Positions 11,870 through 22,887 are shown, counted from the stretch's first letter. The stretch is 64,000 nucleotides of DNA from Maratus speciosus (GCA_963932465.1 OZ010786.1:534195073-534259072), one strand, 5' to 3'. Made by a program: numbers and translations. The notes: generated from the sequence alone by a model not told the origin.

Positions 11870-13396
11870 AATTAACGGCAGAATTGCAGTAATCCTTTTG
11901 AAGCTTTTGTCCAAATGCGCCTACCCTCCCCTACATATACCAAACTACCGTTTTAATAAGAATATGTCGATAAAGTTCCGGACGCATAAATTATGTCGGC
12001 TGTAAAATAATTTTAAACGTCAGTACTGTAAACCGCTAACACATTTACTTGAAATAAAAACTCAAAAATTTAAAATAATACTTCGAAGAATTGTGATAAC
12101 AATAGCCTTTCATACTCGTAAGAAATACACTGCATACACTGTAAGTTTGAAGTAAGAATTTATGCTCTTAATACTCTCGGTACATATTAACATATATTCT
12201 AATATTTATTAATTTATTGCCATTTATGTTTATGTGGACTTACATTTCATTTGTATGCACTTAAGACAAAGAGAAGAATTCAATTTCGTAAGCTGTCTTT
12301 TATAAAATATTGACTTAATATAAACAATAACAATTGTTTAATTAACTTTGTTCAGAATGTAGAATGAAAAAAGAATTGGAATTTATTTTCCCCACAGTGT
12401 GGATTTGTTTCTTTTGTTGATTATATATATCTCTTACAAATTATTAAAAATATATGTATTTTATTTATTTGTCGTTTTTTTTTCCTTAATTAGTCTATTT
12501 ATTTCTAGATTTAAGAATAAAAATATCCAATAAATCATTAAGGAGACACGCTGATTTCGAGACAAAGGACCAATATTTCATTTTTCCTTCTTTATTTATA
12601 ATTATAATAAATTTATACACCCCTGGTTTATTCTGGAGAAGTTATTCTATGATCCAATACTTGTAAGTATACGATTTTTTTTTTTTTTTTTTTTACTACT
12701 TCAAATTTTTTTTTAAGTGATTGTGTGCTATAATGTTTAAATTCATTTTTCTCTTTTATGCTCCTCAATATACGAATATGTTCAAAGTTATAAAACTTAA
12801 AAATATATTTTTCACTTTACTTGATATTTGTATTGAGGTTTTTTATAGTTGTGTTTATGAAATTAAGGATCGGATTTGCAGTAATTAAAACAGTTTATTT
12901 TATTAAATAAAAACGTTATGTAAAATCGTCTTTTTGTCCCATTTTTCAAATATCTCTCTTTTTTCTGTTTAATTAATTAATTGTTTGAAAATCTGATACT
13001 TACTATTATAAAGCTCACCTGTAAGAAAAGTGTTATTTTTTTCTTTTTCTTTTACTATTTTTTTTTTTTTTTCAAAATTGTAGAAGTGTAATTTAAAAAT
13101 TGCCTAGAAAATATTTTTATAAACATTTTCAAATTATATCATCTAAGTGTTATATTATAATTATGAATTGTTGAATTATAATTATATCATCTAAGTTAAG
13201 ATATATTTCAGATAACCAAATAATATTAAAAGAGTTAAAAGAGTTAAAACAATCAAATAAAAAATTAGTTCAATGATACCGAGGACATTTGTATCAGAAG
13301 TACTTTATCCATTTAATGTCCATTTCACCTCTAAGTGCACGTCTGTGAATATGCCTTTGACTTAAATTTTGGAAGAATATGTGTTTGATGAATATA
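11870..13396. other. AT-rich non-coding stretch with T runs
   Basis: Holds a T run at about 12,668-12,694, more T runs near 13,040-13,070 and a short duplication of TTATATCATCTAAG near 13,136 and 13,182. No gene seen. Confidence 0.55.
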
Positions 13397-14376
13397 AATA
13401 AAGTCTACTTTTAAATGATGTATATAAAATTTGCTTAGGGGGCCATCTAAATATTAAAACGAATCCAAACTTCATTTTTATGAATGACATTACCCAATTT
13501 TAACGGGATATTTCAAATCTTCGGTTCAAACTATTCCTAGACACCAAATTTCAAGTCATTTGAATAATAAGTGTTTGAATTATAAACATTCAAAATTTAG
13601 TGCTTCTGATGTTAAATAACATTTTCATATTTTTATTTATATCTCCTGAAATTGTGCTCCTAATGTGCTACTTTTTTTGTGTAGCAATAATACTAATATA
13701 CCCAAACATAAATACGTTGAATTTGCAATTTTTATAATTTTATGATATGAATTATGAATTATGAAATTAATATTCAAAAGAATTATGTAACCTACAATTT
13801 TTTTTAATGGATTTAGATTTATTAAGTCGTGCTTTATGGAAATCCAAAAGTTTACATTTTTCTTCCAAGTAGTTTTCAAATTATGCTTAAAAAACGGCAA
13901 AATAATGATTTAAGGGGCCGTCTTTGATAGAAGTGACTAGATATTTTGAAATTTCTTACGCTGTCCTGTAATCTAGCAGACTTCATTGACTGTATGAGTG
14001 ATGCTTAAGGTGCCTTGATCAAGAAGGGGGCTCTCCCGGTTAACAATCGAGTACAGAACTTTAATTTGGATACAGACCTTTAAATACGATCGGTTTAAAA
14101 TAATTAATTTCTCGGAAACTTATGCAACGAATTGCATGAAAATTTGTTTTTAGATTAAATAAATGGCGTAAAATTCATTTATGCTGTCAGAATTGTGTAC
14201 TTGTATTGAGAAAAACAAAGTTATGGTTCGTTTTAAAATGTAGATGGCTCCCTAAGCAAATTATATATACATCATTTAAAAGTAGACTCCATTTCTATCG
14301 TTCGGTACCAGGAACTTTCTTCTACGGTAATTTGTTGAGGAGTTAGTAGGGGGTGTTTACTTTTTTTCCATGACTA
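13397..14376. mobile_element. Tc1/mariner-type non-autonomous element, family A, 5'-truncated copy
   Basis: Nearly the whole stretch matches the complete copy at 39,795-40,859 block for block. For example TAAAGTCTACTTTTAAATG opens both interiors, and CTTTCTTCTACGGTAATTTG lies near both right ends. The right end (CCATGACTA before TA at 14,377) is a decayed form of CCCACGACTG. About 100 bp of the left inverted repeat is missing. No transposase frame is present, so it would need enzyme from elsewhere. Confidence 0.7.
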
Positions 14377-14558
14377 TACCTTGCTGTTTTTATTGCTGTC
14401 CAGATGTATTAACCAAATTTTACAAAAAAGAGACATATCTCTCCGAATTATTCTTATGACACTTTTAATTTCCCCAATTTTATACCTCTTCCATACAAGC
14501 AAGGACTCTATTCGGCCTTCTTTTTTGGAATAAAAAGGTAAAAATCAACTATGTATCA

Positions 14559-15068
14559 TACAGTGTGTGCGAAATGTCATGGTGCACTTGTGATCGGGCA
14601 CAGGAAATCGACAAAAGAAGACGGAAATGTGAAACATTCACCATATGAAAGAAAAACTCTCCAAGTTTCATACCTGTTCAGTGCAGTTCGACGTAGTCTC
14701 CATTTGTTGCCCTTTACACATCTAAACGATGTTCAAGTTCTTCTCGGACAGAGTTAAGGGCATATGGTGTAACAGAGTGAATAATACGTCTGTGATTATG
14801 TTTTACAAATGGAAGCCACATCGTATCAGTGTTGCCAGATTGGTGACTTTTTTTATCCCCAAATTGTTGATTGTCACCGCTTTTTTAAATAGAAATATTC
14901 GGCCTATTTAAAAAAAAAATTAAAAATTCTGAAAAATAAGGCGAATTATACTACTTTTAAAAAGTGGAGACGGTCAAATAATCTGAATTAAAATAGTCCC
15001 TAATCTGGCAACACTGCATCGTATTGCATTGCACAGATATGAAACTTGGAGAGTTTATCTTTTATTTA
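14559..15068. mobile_element. Possible Tc1-like fragment with inverted segment
   Basis: CAGTGTGTGCGAAATGTCAT begins right after a TA at about 14,557. An inverted pair of about 35 bp (ACTCTCCAAGTTTCATACC near 14,658 and its complement near 15,035) lies inside. The right terminus was not found. The hAT MITE at 14,827-15,016 is inserted within it. Confidence 0.35.
14827..15016. mobile_element. hAT-type MITE with perfect 8-bp target duplication
   Basis: The 190-bp element starts CAGTGTTGCCAGATT and ends with AATCTGGCAACACTG, the exact complement over 15 bases. It is bracketed by the identical octamer CATCGTAT at 14,819-14,826 and 15,017-15,024. An 8-bp duplication with CA...TG ends is the hAT signature. 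No coding capacity. Confidence 0.85.
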
Positions 15069-15079
15069 GACCCATGATG

Positions 15080-15808
15080 TTGTTGACGTAGCATTAAAAG
15101 AAAGTGAAATACATTAATGACGAAAAACTCTTCATTGCTGATAATTAAAAACGCACATAATTAACCAACACTTTATCACACATTTCGTAGGACATGATAC
15201 GGTATTTCTTATTTATAGGGACTTTGGCATAACTCACTTTAAAAAGTTGAAGATGTGCCAAATAATATAAACAATCGCGAAAATGAAACTGCAGCCAGTG
15301 AAAAAAGCAGATTAAACTGTAAAAATCGACAATTCTCTGTTCGTAGAACGGAAAAACAATGCTTGGAGAATTCTATTAGAACAATGTATTTTAGGTGGTA
15401 TTTGGTGGTATATGTCTGAATTGCATCCTTGAAGACTACAAAAATCTATTTAAAAAAAGCATTAAAAATGGACTTTTTTAAAAATCACAACATATTTTCA
15501 CTTTTTCAAACGTAGAACATATGTGGAATTAAAATCCGGTTACAAAAGCATGCTTTATAAATGTGACCCCAATCTGGGCATACCATATATATACTTTTTA
15601 TTGCGTATGCCATGCTCGAATATATTTCCAGCTTCCGAGCCAAATTTCAATACTGATGTCCATCTTAAAGTTTTATAAACGAAAATGCAACTATATCTAA
15701 AATAAATAAAGTTACTTTTATTCATAGTTTATGAAATGAACGGCTTCAAGATTTAACACTCGTGAAAAACTTTTTTTTTCCCATGCAATCTAGGTATTTT
15801 TTTAGATT
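15080..15808. other. Non-coding stretch left of the piggyBac element
   Basis: I see no gene and no clear repeat border. Confidence 0.5.
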
Positions 15809-15812
15809 TTAA

Positions 15813-15829
15813 CCCAGGAGAACTCGCTA
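15813..15829 (+). repeat. piggyBac left terminal inverted repeat
   Basis: CCCAGGAGAACTCGCTA, next to TTAA. It pairs with 20,011-20,027. Confidence 0.9.
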
Positions 15830-16119
15830 CGTGAGATTTTCTCTCACATTCTTACTTTTTTTTGTCGCAGCGCGCTGATTGGATAAGGGCGAGGCTGATC
15901 TCTTCTCTAGCTGGAGGTAGGAGTGTAAGACAGGGGAAGAAGCGCTTGCTCAGATTCAGTGTCCTTCAAGAGAGCGTTGGGGAAAGGTGTTTTGCTTCAA
16001 AGCGGGAAGCTGTGAGTGTTTCTCTCACAGCGAGTTCGGCCGTAACATATATTTTCACAAAACTTGAGGTTTTTTCTCACAGCGAGTCTTCGCGTGACCC
16101 ACCTTTTTAAAGTTGTTCA

Positions 16120-16126
16120 TATAAAG
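16120..16126 (+). promoter_or_regulatory. TATA-like box before the piggyBac start
   Basis: TATAAAG lies 32 bp before the proposed ATG at 16,152, within the GC-richer left end of the element (an inverted CCAAT, ATTGG, lies near 15,879). The short spacing would leave a very short leader. Confidence 0.3.
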
Positions 16127-16261
16127 TCTTCTATTGTCTTTCAGCCTAAGAATGACCAGTCGAGGAAAAATGCTTGTGGAAATGGGGAAAGCAATGTATG
16201 CGCTAAAATACATGAAATGTAAGTATATTTACTATCAGATATTTATAAAACTATCTTAATC

Positions 16262-17125
16262 TTTTCTATCTTTATCATTTTTAACACTTTCCAACATAGT
16301 TGAGATATGCGCATGAATTGCGTTTATCTGTCCGTCTGTCTGTCTGGCCGCGTTTTAACTCGCGTAAACATAGTCCGATTGTCACGAAATTGATATATGT
16401 TATTGGAGTTTATTATGACATGTTCGATATAGAAAATGAAATGTATTTACTTACGATTCATTAATAGGGACACTCAAAAAATTTTGTAACATTTCTGCCT
16501 ATGGGATAAAATCGCATGCGGTATATTTTAATGATATTATACTATTTTAAACGCATTTAAATTTATATACATCATTGAAATATACTACAGAGAGGTTATT
16601 GTACATTCTGGTGCGCTTATAATTTATCGATCATTTACAGGGATGCACAAAAGTATTCAGATAAGTATTTCCTGTGAATAATAATTGTTGGCAGTGCGTT
16701 TTCGTTTGTGGCACACGTTTTAAAATTTTACTTTTTTGCGGGGGGTGGGGGGGGACATGTTACTTTATATGTAAGATTTTACCAGCATTTCCATTCATTG
16801 ATGTAAATTTTAAATTGGGCTATACATTTAACTGAACATCTTCTAGTATACTACTTTGTATACATAGAATATTCTATAGATATACATAAAATGTGCAGGG
16901 AACTACTTATAATACAAATCTATAAGTAATATACAGGGTTGCTCAAATTCGGATATTTTTCCCGACTGTTATTGGTAACTGCAGTAATTATGTTTTCAAC
17001 TGCTTTATGCAATTTTTAAATTGTTTATTTAGATATTTCTCATCTTAAAAAACTGAAATGTTTTATTACAGTATTAGCATGTGTTGGGAAGTGTTAGATA
17101 ATCTATGCTGGACGCATGCTTTTTC
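16262..17125 (+). repeat. Dispersed repeat R, copy 1 (inside the piggyBac intron)
   Basis: Starts near TTTAACACTTTCCAACATAG and soon reads CTGTCCGTCTGTCTGTCTGG, then CGATTGTCACGAAATTGATA. It matches 21,490-21,773 joined to 26,575-27,180, and in reverse 23,545-24,640. Later blocks such as TACAGGGTTGCTCAAATTCG recur within and between copies. The opening resembles the 5' part of arthropod Helitron-type elements, which is inference. Confidence 0.65.
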
Positions 17126-18187
17126 ATTCTTTCTTATATGATTCTTTCATTTAATATTTTAGCCCAACCATCGTGGGATATCCCGCAATCTGATGTGGAG
17201 AATCTACAAGACGATGCAAAGAGAATGGATGACCCAGAGACTGATGCTGAAAGTGAGCATTCAGACCATGAAACAGAATCTGAACAATCAGCAGATGATG
17301 CTCCATCCGAGGAGGACAATCTGTCAGATTGCTTTATTGGGAGGGACAATACCACAATCTGGTATGCGAATCCTCCACTCCAAAAAGTTCGCACGTACAT
17401 GAAAAATATTGTAATACATCCACCTGGTGTAAGAGCAATTGCTCGCAGCGCATTTGATTGCTGGAAGCTTTTCTTTTCCGATTCCATGACTGAGACTATT
17501 GTGAAATGCACAAACCTTTACTTGGATAAATTGTGGCCTAGCTATCAAAGAGATCGAGATTGTCGTGAGACTGATTTTGCGAAAATTCATGCCTTATTAG
17601 GTTTGCTCTACATGGCTGGATTGAAAAAAGCTCAGTACTTAAATGTAAAAGAACTGTGGGCTACTGACGGTACTGCCCCAGAATGTTTCAGGACTACCAT
17701 GTCACGAGAAATTTTTCTTTTACTGTTGAGGGCCCTTCGATTTGATAAATTAGATGATAGAAAAATCCGCAAGGAACAATACAATCTTGCTCCTATCAGA
17801 GAAGTTTTTGAAGAATTCAATGCGAAATGCAGAGAAAACTATCAGGTAGGGGAATACACGACAATTGATGATATGCTTGAACCGTTCCGCGGACGATGCA
17901 AATTTCGCCAGTATATGCCAAGTAAGCCGGCCAAATATGGCTTAAAAATTTATGCCCTTGTAGACTGGCGCACTTTCTATACCAGCAACCTTGATATTTA
18001 TGCTGGTCGACAGCCTGATGCCCCCTTTAAAGTAGAAAACAGTGCAAGTGCAGTGGTCAAGCGATTAGCTGACCACATTTTAAATACAGGTAGAAATATA
18101 ACTATGGATAATTATTTTACATCAATATCCTTAGCCAAAGAATTGTTGGAGAAGCGGACAACAATGGTTGGCACAATAAGAAACAAG

Positions 18188-18759
18188 TAATATAAAAATT
18201 TTGTTTTTAAAGTCAATTCCTACTTAGACCATCAAAGAAAAATTTAATATAATCAAGCTAATATGAGTTTTTGTTGCATTAAAATATCTCAATTTGTTGA
18301 TTTTCTATAAGCAAGTAGGTTTACAATGGAACTCTATGGGAATTTGGCGAAATATTACATATATCGCCAAGTTGGCGTCACTTTTGGTGACTCATTTTGG
18401 CCGCCAAATTTGGCGATATATCGCCAAGTTGGCGACAAAGTTGGCGGTATTTGGCAACAGAACAGCCCCCCCCCCTTAGGTAACCCTTATTGAAAATACT
18501 TTCATTGAAATTCAATAACCAATGGCGGTCATGCTGTTTCCCATGCAAAACTAAAATTAATTAATTAAAATTTAATTAATGAATTAATATTTGAAAAAAA
18601 CTGTATTAACATAAATTGTCATCCAGTACAAGTTTAAAAAAATTTATTTCAACTTGATAGGATGAATAATGAGTATTTTATTAACGATTGAAAATTTGTA
18701 CAAGATAAATATATAAATATATAAATAAATATACGGAGAGTGTGAGCTAATAGTAGAAA
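18188..18759. other. Foreign segment interrupting the transposase core
   Basis: It lies between two conserved parts of the piggyBac core that should be contiguous. It contains a dense cluster of TTGGCG and its complement CGCCAA between about 18,345 and 18,455, then a C run near 18,465. A GTAATA donor-like sequence is at the left edge, but no pyrimidine tract precedes a usable acceptor, so I favour an insertion over an intron. No clear terminal inverted repeat or target duplication was found. Confidence 0.5.
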
Positions 18760-19434
18760 TTGAAAAATAAAAGAGAGATTCCAGCTCAATTTATTGAAAC
18801 AAAGAAAACGGCACTGCACTCCAGCCTTTTTAAATTTACTAAAGATAGTGTTCTGGTTTCGTACAAAACAAAACGGTCCCGTAATGTTTTGGGCTTCTCT
18901 ACTCTTCACGGTAATGAGGATATAGACGAGAACACTGGAGATTTGGCCAAGCCAGAAATCATCACATTCTATAACTTGACAAAAGGGGGTGTGGATGTTG
19001 TTGATGAGAAGAAAGCATCTTCATCAGTTGCTAGAGCATCATGCAGATGGCCACTAACTGTATTCTTTGGTATTATGAATGCAGGAGGTATCAACAGCCA
19101 AATCATCTATAAAGCAAATACTGATAATGTTGTTGAGAGGAGGACTTTTCTGAAAGAATTGTCCCTGAGTTTGATGAAACCACACCACATTACAAGATCG
19201 GCTATCCAGAATATATGCCCTCAAGATAGTGCTACAATGAAAAGGATTGCTGGGGTTGAAATGTCTATCGAGACAAATAAAAAGTAAAAGGTAGATGGAT
19301 TTTGTGCTTTTTGCCCGAGAAGGATAAACAAGAAGACAACAAAAGTATGCCAGAACTGCAACGTTCCAAATTGTCCATCACATACCCAGTACAGTTGTCA
19401 GGAGTGTGGAAAAAGTTATAATTTACAGCAGTGA

Positions 19435-20010
19435 CCGGGCTTAATGTCACAATTCACAACTGAAATTTTAATGTTTTCTATTTGTTTTTTCCTTCATATT
19501 GTATCCTTTAGTTTTAATTGGGTTTTTTTTCTCTAATTCATATATATATATATTTTTTTTTCTTCTCTTGTGTAAAATGTAAATTTGTTTTTACTATTAT
19601 TACAGTACTATAATCTAATTATTCCTGACCCATAAAGTACTGAGCTCATTGATAAGGTTTTTATTTTTTGCTTGCTATATATAGAATAAATACGAGCTTT
19701 TTTTATTTATAAATAAGTATATATATTTTTTTAAATTGCAATAGAATTATTCATTATTAATCGGTTTTTACCATTATATATAAATTTTTATATTATTTTA
19801 GGAACTGTTGCAATAACACTCTTATTTAAATTATTTTTTCATTTTAATTAAAACTTATAAATATATTTGAATCGTTTTATACCTTTTTGTGAATAAAAAT
19901 ATTAAGGCAAACAAAAAAATGTTGGTATTAAAGGAATGTAAGTTAAAAGAAAGGACATTTGACACCGTGAGAGAAAGTCTCACTAACGAGTTCTGGTGTG
20001 ACAAGATTTC
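19435..20010 (+). other. piggyBac 3' non-coding region
   Basis: AT-rich region between the transposase stop and the right terminal repeat. AATAAA occurs at 19,685. Near the right end GTGAGAGAAAGTCTCAC (about 19,967) is a small palindrome, echoing the CTCAC motifs at the left end. Confidence 0.5.
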
Positions 20011-20027
20011 TAGCGAGTTCTCCCGGG
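20011..20027 (-). repeat. piggyBac right terminal inverted repeat
   Basis: TAGCGAGTTCTCCCGGG, followed by TTAA. It pairs with 15,813-15,829. Confidence 0.9.
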
Positions 20028-20044
20028 TTAAGAATAAAAATATT

Positions 20045-21170
20045 TTAACCCGTAAATCATGGCGTCATTTTTGACATGGATTGTTTTAATGTGCACATTA
20101 TTGACAAATAAAATGGATTTTCTTTCCAAAATATTTAAACTTTTTTTTTTTCAATTTTAAATTAAAAAACTATAGAACAGGAATTCTGCTTTTTCAGAAT
20201 TTAGTGTCGACCCCGGCATTTCGATTACTTCATTTTCTTCTGATGGACTGATGGCGTCTATTATTATGAAACAGATATTATAAATGAAGTGTTAAGTGAA
20301 GATGAAAGAGCAGCCGTAAAATGTTAGAACTCTGATTTTCTGGTCAGAATGGGGGAAAATGGCCATAATTTTAAAAAAAAGAAAAATTATGGCATTTTCT
20401 TCCTTATTTTGACCAGAAAATCATTGTTCTAACCTTTTACGGTTGCTCTTTCATCTTCACCTAACACTTCATATATAATGGCTGTTTCATAGTAATCGAA
20501 GCCACCCGTCCATCAGAAGAAAATAACTCGTTTAAACCGGACTCTACCACAGTACAAAACATTTTTCAATTTTAAGACTTAAAGCATGCCTATTATTTTA
20601 TGTAAAATGACGTCATTCACATCCGCCTAAGAATTCCACATTTACTATTATATACTCTTAAACATATCCAGTACATGCATAGCACATCACTATCGCTAAA
20701 TAATGCACAAATGCAGCAAAAAGATGACGTCAAAGGAAATCGACAAAAAAAACAAAAAAAAAACGGCTATCTAATGACTCATTGATATTTAAAATTAAAT
20801 ATTGTTTATAATAGCTCCATTGTTTTAACAGAAATCATTCGTTTATATTTTATCAAAATAGCACGTATTTAAATTACATTTTCTTTCGGTTGTTATGAGA
20901 AAATGGCTACAAAATATATAATTAGTATTTTAGAACTATTTTTCCTTTACTTTCTACAGAAATGGAGTACTTCCGTTGCCAATATTAAGCAAATTGCTCT
21001 AAAAACTACAAAAAAAATAATATTTCAAAAATAAATGGAGATACAGTTTTCAAACAAAATGCATTTAAAATAACTTTTTTTCCAGTATGATGTAATAAAA
21101 ATCGAGAATGTGCGATAATTCGAAGTTAAAAAAATTGCTATAGAATATTTAATCCTACTGCTTGTTTTAC
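20045..21170 (+). repeat. Dispersed repeat T, copy 1
   Basis: The first part (CGTCATTTTTGACATGG near 20,062) matches 27,283 onward. The last part (GAGATACAGTTTTCAAACAA near 21,035) matches 29,790 onward, with nearly the same spacing once the Penelope-like insertion in the second copy is set aside. A related block lies inside the Helitron near 58,955-59,060. No coding frame. Confidence 0.6.
20230..20525. repeat. Near-perfect long hairpin, arms of about 143 bp
   Basis: Arms 20,230-20,372 and 20,383-20,525 are reverse complements with roughly one mismatch in eight, separated by about ten A-rich bases. Example pair: TGATTTTCTGGTCA and TGACCAGAAAATCA. A transcript would fold into a long stem. It may be a fold-back MITE. 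Its ends do not show an obvious target duplication. Confidence 0.75.
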
Positions 21171-21489
21171 GGCTGGCTTCTGTAAGGTAACGTTATTTTT
21201 TGGAATACACAAAATAAGCTGGGAGAATGAAATAGCATACCGCACCGGGGACTAAAAATCTTTATATTAGCCTTCGCAGACAGTGAACCTCAAGAATTGT
21301 AAAAATGTTCTTTAAATAATGAGATTTTATACTATAATCCAAAACCAACTTCTTTTAACATCAAAGCATAACCGTTTTATTTCCCAAGACGTCATATTCG
21401 CTTGCTTTCCGTCCTTACTCGAATTCATGAAACTTATATTATTCAGAAATACTTGAATATTTGTGTTTTTTTTTTTTTTTCCAATACGA
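21171..21489. other. Spacer between T copy 1 and R copy 2
   Basis: About 320 bp with no recognised feature, apart from a T run near 21,466-21,480. Confidence 0.5.
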
Positions 21490-21773
21490 TGATGTATTCA
21501 TATTTTTTAACATTTTCCAACAAAGTTGAAAACCGTTTATGCATTCGATTTGTCTGTCCGTCCGCCCGACTGTCCACGCTCTAACTCCCGTAAATATCCT
21601 GGGATTTTCATGCAATTGATAAAGGTTATTTAGGGTCACCAAAGGATGTTTGGTATTGTATATGAAGTATGTAGTATTAATAGTTCTTTTACACGGGCAT
21701 TTAAAAAATATTCCATTAAATTATGGTATATTAGGAAAAATCGCTTGCGGAGCATTTTAATGACATTAAGCTA
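21490..21773 (+). repeat. Dispersed repeat R, copy 2, left part
   Basis: Begins like copy 1 (TTTAACATTTTCCAACAAAG, then TGTCTGTCCGTCCGCCC) and runs in step with it until TTAAGCTA at 21,773. There it is interrupted by the GTGAC element. The missing remainder is found at 26,575. Confidence 0.65.
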
Positions 21774-22089
21774 CCTGTAAGGCATGGCGACGTCGTTGTG
21801 AAGTCACACTGTGATTTTGTGACCGTCGATGTGTCGTCACGTGACGTGGATGTGACGTCATAGTGACTAAAATGCGAGGTCGTTATGCCCGTTTTAGAGG
21901 TCGTTTGTGACGTCAGATTGTGACCACTCTGTAAAGTCACGGTGTGAGAAATTTGTGAAAAGTGTGTCATTTGTGACTATTTTGGCATTAACTTTGTGAC
22001 GAACCTGTGACGAAAGCGACAGTGCTTTGAAGTCACACTGTGACCAATTTGTGAAATATGTGTCTTTTGTGACGAACTTGTCATAAACT
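21774..22089 (+). repeat. GTGAC-rich left end
   Basis: Many copies of GTGAC/GTCAC and several GACGTC palindromes in about 315 bp, including GTCGTCACGTGACGTGG and GTGACGTCATAGTGAC. Inverted counterpart at 26,280-26,574. Confidence 0.75.
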
Positions 22090-22100
22090 CTGTGATGATT

Positions 22101-22876
22101 TCAAATGACAATCAATTTTCAAATTAATTGCTTAAAAGACGCAAAGGCGAGCTAGTGAAAAAGATTCCATGCTGGAACTGGAACCCGGGCCATCAGAATA
22201 GCGCACTGACATTCAACCGACTAAACCACATGGAACGATACCCAGCCTGGAAAAATTCTCACTATTACGTGTTGAAAAGGCTACAAACGTAGCACAAGAT
22301 GGAATATTTATCGTGGGCCACCGACATGGGGCAAACACGAAACTTAATTAAATCCAGCATCAATTGAAACTATATTAATAATTGGAAATTTTTCCAGAGA
22401 GAAACATTCGCCTTGCATACAGTATTTCAAATGAAAATCAAATTTCAAATTAAAATTCCCTTTTAAGCTATTAATTTGAAATTTGATTTTCATTTGAAAT
22501 ACTGTATGCAAGGCGAATGTTTCTCTCTGGAAAAATTTCCAATTATTAAAATAGTTTCAATCGATGGTGGATTTAATTAAGTTTCGTGTTTACCCCATAT
22601 CTGTGGCTCACGATAAATATTCCATCTTGTGCTACGTTTGTAGCCTTTCCAACACGTAATAGTGAGAATTTTTCCAGGCTGGGTATCGTTCCATGTGGTT
22701 TAGTCGGTAGAATGTCAGTGCGCTATACTGATGACCCGGGATCGAATCCCGGCGTGGATATTTTTCACTATGTTGGCCTTTGTGCCTTTTAAGCAAATTA
22801 TTTGAATTTGATTTTCATTTGAAATATTGTATGTAAGGCAAATGTTTCTCTCTGGAAAAATTTCCAAGTATTAATA
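22101..22876. mobile_element. Palindromic pair of tRNA-headed SINEs with 11-bp target duplication
   Basis: A minus-strand unit (22,101 to about 22,440) and a plus-strand unit (about 22,466-22,876) are reverse complements over more than 300 bp, meeting at a short centre near 22,455. The whole block is bracketed by CTGTGATGATT at 22,090-22,100 and 22,877-22,887, so it seems to have entered as one piece. The plus unit carries a tRNA-like head at 22,691-22,758 and the minus unit a decayed one (B-box region near 22,174-22,190). A roughly 70-bp motif containing ATGTTTCTCTCTGGAAAAAT occurs three times: near 22,385 reversed, 22,518 and 22,840. Confidence 0.75.
22691..22758 (+). repeat. tRNA-like SINE head with RNA polymerase III boxes
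   Basis: A box TGGTTTAGTCGG (22,696-22,707) and B box GGATCGAATCC (22,739-22,749) at tRNA-like spacing. Between them TCAGT and ACTGA can form a five-pair anticodon stem. It is part of a repeat present elsewhere in the window, so I do not call it a tRNA gene. Confidence 0.65.
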
Positions 22877-22887
22877 CTGTGATGATT

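Larger units (their letters stand above)
16152..19434 (+). pseudogene. piggyBac transposase, interrupted and with an in-frame stop
   Basis: Proposed exon 1 is 16,152-16,218 (starts MTSRGKMLVEMGKAMYALKY) and ends in a GTAAGTA donor. Exon 2 resumes at 17,163 after TTTTAG in the same frame, so the intron keeps phase. Exon 2 carries an acidic N-terminal stretch, then the DDE-like core: first Asp in TIDDMLEPFRGRC (codon at 17,867) and second in NITMDNYFTS (18,107). The frame breaks after GTIR at about 18,182 and resumes with NKREIP near 18,766. The third Asp is in TKGGVDVVDE (18,994). A TAA at 19,285-19,287 then cuts off the C-terminal cysteine-rich zinc domain (CAFCPRR, CQNC, CPSH, CQEC), which reads on in the same frame to a TGA at 19,432. 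All catalytic Asp residues survive, but the gene cannot make a full protein as it stands. It would normally cut and paste at TTAA in the nucleus. Confidence 0.88.
15813..20027 (+). mobile_element. piggyBac transposon, structurally complete, 4,215 bp
   Basis: TTAA at 15,809-15,812 and 20,028-20,031 forms the target duplication expected of piggyBac. The ends are inverted: left CCCAGGAGAACTCGCTA, right (complement) CCCGGGAGAACTCGCTA, one mismatch in 17. Inside each end lie further copies of an AGCGAGTY/CTCAC motif (for example CTCACAGCGAGT twice near 16,030 and 16,078), which may serve as subterminal transposase-binding repeats. The element encodes a piggyBac transposase on the plus strand, which is broken. 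An R repeat fills the putative intron, and a roughly 570-bp foreign segment interrupts the catalytic region. Confidence 0.9.

Noticed and set aside
14551..14757. Short frame with CAKCH, resembling a cytochrome c heme motif
   Set aside because: The five residues lie in a Tc1-like fragment, with no other cytochrome features. A CxxCH in a chance frame is not evidence.
17134..17590. Minus-strand open frames opposite the piggyBac transposase
   Set aside because: Antisense shadows of a real coding frame, with no domain of their own.
18188..18759. A spliced intron within the transposase core
   Set aside because: A GT occurs at the left edge, but no acceptor with a pyrimidine tract restores the expected frame, so an insertion fits better.
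22691..22758. Functional tRNA gene
   Set aside because: It has A and B boxes, but it is the head of a repeated SINE present at least four times in the window, with mismatches in conserved tRNA positions.
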